7,823 nucleotides of DNA from Bacteroidales bacterium (GTDB lineage: Bacteria > Bacteroidota > Bacteroidia > Bacteroidales > JAADJA01). The notes beneath the pieces are model-generated. The model was given only the letters and a program-made list of their open reading frames with translations. It was not told the DNA's origin and searched no databases. This document shows positions 7,001-7,823 of this stretch, one piece after another. The stretch covers positions 1 through 7,823 of the forward strand of contig JAIORT010000953.1 in NCBI GenBank assembly GCA_021107975.1. Direction: 5' to 3'. Each line of letters begins with the position of its first letter. Within the stretch, counting starts at the first letter, position 1. Made by a program: the position numbers and the translations under genes.

Positions 7001-7823
7001 GCTGATAATGTAAACCAGGATGAAACAGTAGAATTTGACGGTATTTTAAATGCCGGGGATTACACAACCGGTGGTTTAGCAGGGTTTTATGATTTGGAAT
7101 TTACAACAGACCAAGGATATAACCTTATCAGTAATCCTTATCCTTCAGCACTCAAAGCTGATATTGATGCATGGCAGAAATATAAAATAGCAAATTCAGT
7201 ATGGACTTGGTCTGATGCTTTTGGGAATTATGTTTATTGGAATGGCACAAATAGTAACAATCGCTATGGCTGGGGAACATTAACCGGAGGTATTATCCCT
7301 TCGATGCAGGCATTTTTTGTAAAAGCAACCGCAACTAATCCATGGCTTATAATCCCTCAAAGCAGCCGTGTACACAGTAGCCAGCCTTATTATAAAAATT
7401 CGGGGATGCCAAATACATTGAGATTGGATGTAGAAGGCAATGGATATAAGGATGCAATATTTGTAAGTTTCAATGAACTGGCAACAGATGATTATGATGT
7501 TGATGTTGATGTGAAAAAAATGTTTGGTTTGGATGAAGCTCCGCAGCTTTACTCAATCATTCCAGAAGAAATACTTTCTATCAATTCGCTTTCCGAACTT
7601 AATGGATACAGAATAATTAATTTAGGATTTGAATGTGGTGTTCCTGCTATATTTACAATTGAAGCCAGCGAAATAGAAAGTTTTAATGGAAATATTACAA
7701 TTTACATTGAAGACCTTAAAGAGGGGATAATGTACAACCTTTGTGAAAATCCTTCTTATGCTTTTGTACATGAAATTGGAAATGATCCGAACAGGTTCCT
7801 GCTTCATTTTGGAGAACCAAGCA
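3980..7823 (+). CDS. Gingipain-like C25 cysteine protease with PKD domain and T9SS-type stalk (3' partial)
   Basis: The frame runs 1281 codons from ATG 3980 to the right edge without a stop. The start is supported by an immediate signal peptide (MKKFRLCLIVF...) and by the spacer before it. Domain order: signal peptide (residues 1-21); C25 propeptide (about 22-250) with the motif GAPALP at 91-96; catalytic domain (about 253-655) beginning YIIITHSQY, with the core strand ending IIGD near 316, catalytic His497 in HRDHG, Cys532 in SINCHTG followed by CFAE, and a closing FGDPAMKIW at 643; C25 Ig-like domain (about 658-740); one PKD domain (about 744-831, motif SWAWSF); the PGLWTG module (from 833); the WHFIGSP stalk (from about 941). 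The 35-residue His-Cys spacing resembles the 33 of RgpB (His211/Cys244, from memory). By comparison with gene 1, roughly 80 residues including the sorting domain are missing. It is likely a secreted or surface protease and a tandem paralogue of gene 1. Lys228-Arg229 is a possible propeptide processing site, which is speculative. Confidence 0.93.
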   Translation, partial: MKKFRLCLIVFLSLTALIVFSQQNQYLSFIKGIEGTTEANTLPERTVKNGNALYFEIEYSFTDAYISETQVEGEKYNFLHIEGFAKMGQVGAPALPAHNEIIAMPENSTGKVTILSSEYMEYEGFNIHPALKPARDTEGAPEPEFEKDEKIYNSDEFFPKEIVEITDILLSRETPLAVTQIRPVQFNPVTGKIRVYTKIEYRLEFIGGNKSFSSISENNSLVYTNLLKRNVINSESIPDGIPYKNFDSKAGEKNYIIITHSQYLTQANQLANWKRQMGYSVEVVSQSSWTAAQVKTEIHNRYNSWTPKPDYFVIIGDHTGSYAVPGEMHYTPYSPPDDGPFATDLYYACMGGASDYIPEMAHGRISVSSSSEAGIIVNKIIDYEKTPVNSATFYQNGLNCAQYQDDDDNGYADRRFCHTSENIRDYLQGSHGYTSDRVYYTNTSASVTSLRYNNGYYSTGGLLPSELRSGSFDWNGGSSDITSEINAGKFFVFHRDHGYVGGSGWAHPYYTTTSMNSLSNGSLLPVVFSINCHTGEFQLSNCFAEKFLRMSGKGAVGVVAAAYFSLSGFNDAISIGMIDAIWSTPGLYPVFGSGGTGSNYTIGAGNDLYTMGDVVNQGLYAMLQNWNGSSTYDKYEYELFHWFGDPAMKIWTSNPNTTPISASHPSSLSNGATSITITGCNVSDALATMVYDGELIGEIQLSGGSGTVTFSPLTNSSIDAILTISKHNHKPYCANIDVSDAPTPPVTDFSADDTSPAVGQTVYFTDLSTNTPTSWAWSFNPSTITYVGSTTSGSQNPQVQFDTPGAYTVSLIATNAGGSDTETKNNYINTETPGLWTGNTSDSWSVASNWDDSNVPVNTTNVVIPTSPVGGNYPETNIGGGAECNDLTIETGAHLYIPSNNTLTVYGTLTNNAGVTGLIIKSDNTGSGSLIHTTNGINATVERYLTQMKWHFIGSPVESEVAGVFHLPGGHSDIYLRTHVEATNLWGIYIVPVNTPLLQGRGYECWVADNVNQDETVEFDGILNAGDYTTGGLAGFYDLEFTTDQGYNLISNPYPSALKADIDAWQKYKIANSVWTWSDAFGNYVYWNGTNSNNRYGWGTLTGGIIPSMQAFFVKATATNPWLIIPQSSRVHSSQPYYKNSGMPNTLRLDVEGNGYKDAIFVSFNELATDDYDVDVDVKKMFGLDEAPQLYSIIPEEILSINSLSELNGYRIINLGFECGVPAIFTIEASEIESFNGNITIYIEDLKEGIMYNLCENPSYAFVHEIGNDPNRFLLHFGEPS
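6476..6799 (+). repeat. Shared beta-rich PGLWTG module, copy 2 (gene 2)
   Basis: This is the partner of the module at 2298-2621 in gene 1, with the same 108-residue length between PGLWTG and the following TVERYL strand. It keeps the cysteine in GGGAECN and the PSNNTLTV and GLIIKS strands. Here it follows the single PKD domain directly, whereas in gene 1 it follows the MAM-like domain, so the module has been kept in different domain settings. Confidence 0.8.
7787..7823 (+). repeat. 37-nt exact repeat, copy 2, cut by the window edge
   Basis: This copy is identical to 3582-3618 and encodes NRFLLHFGEPS of gene 2. It reaches the last base of the window, so the true repeat may be longer and may continue into the sorting-domain coding region. 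Confidence 0.9.

Noticed and set aside
3..7823. One of the genes being PorU, the T9SS sortase, which is also a C25 member
   Set aside because: The PKD, MAM-like and long stalk modules, and the tandem arrangement of two similar genes, fit T9SS client proteases better than PorU. No porV-like neighbour is visible.
1..7823. CRISPR array, tRNA or rRNA gene, insertion sequence or prophage element
   Set aside because: I saw no regularly spaced repeats, tRNA-like cloverleaf arms, transposase frames or terminal inverted repeats. All long repeats are explained by paralogy or PKD duplication.

Overview
The window comes from a member of the Bacteroidota. Both large genes encode secreted gingipain-type (peptidase family C25) cysteine proteases. 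Gene 1 ends in a recognisable type IX secretion system (T9SS) C-terminal sorting domain. Gene 2 begins with a signal peptide whose predicted cleavage leaves an N-terminal Gln, a pattern typical of this phylum. The DNA is AT-rich, and there is no strong Shine-Dalgarno sequence before the one visible start codon, which also fits. I cannot resolve the order or genus.

Layout: positions 3-3863 hold the 3' part of gene 1, whose start lies left of the window. It carries most of a C25 catalytic domain, the C25-type Ig-like domain, two tandem PKD domains, a MAM-like jelly-roll domain, a shared beta-rich module, a long C-terminal stalk and the T9SS sorting domain. Positions 3864-3979 are a 116-nt spacer with an imperfect inverted repeat and a small AT palindrome, but no recognisable Bacteroidota promoter. 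Positions 3980-7823 hold gene 2, complete at its start and running off the right edge. It carries a signal peptide, a C25 propeptide, a catalytic domain, the Ig-like domain, one PKD domain, the shared module and the stalk. Its sorting domain should lie just beyond the window.

The two genes are same-strand tandem paralogues with a mosaic relationship. The catalytic parts are clearly related but diverged, the middle domains differ in number and kind, and the C-terminal modules are much more alike. The window ends inside a 37-nt stretch identical in both genes. The likely biology is export through Sec, transport across the outer membrane by the T9SS, and display or release as modular proteases. 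No T9SS machinery, regulator, RNA gene, mobile element or CRISPR array is present. I found no wholly new system. The points worth a second look are the mosaic duplication, the probable loss of the gingipain-type S1 aspartate, the His-rich motif in gene 1 and the exact repeat at the right edge.
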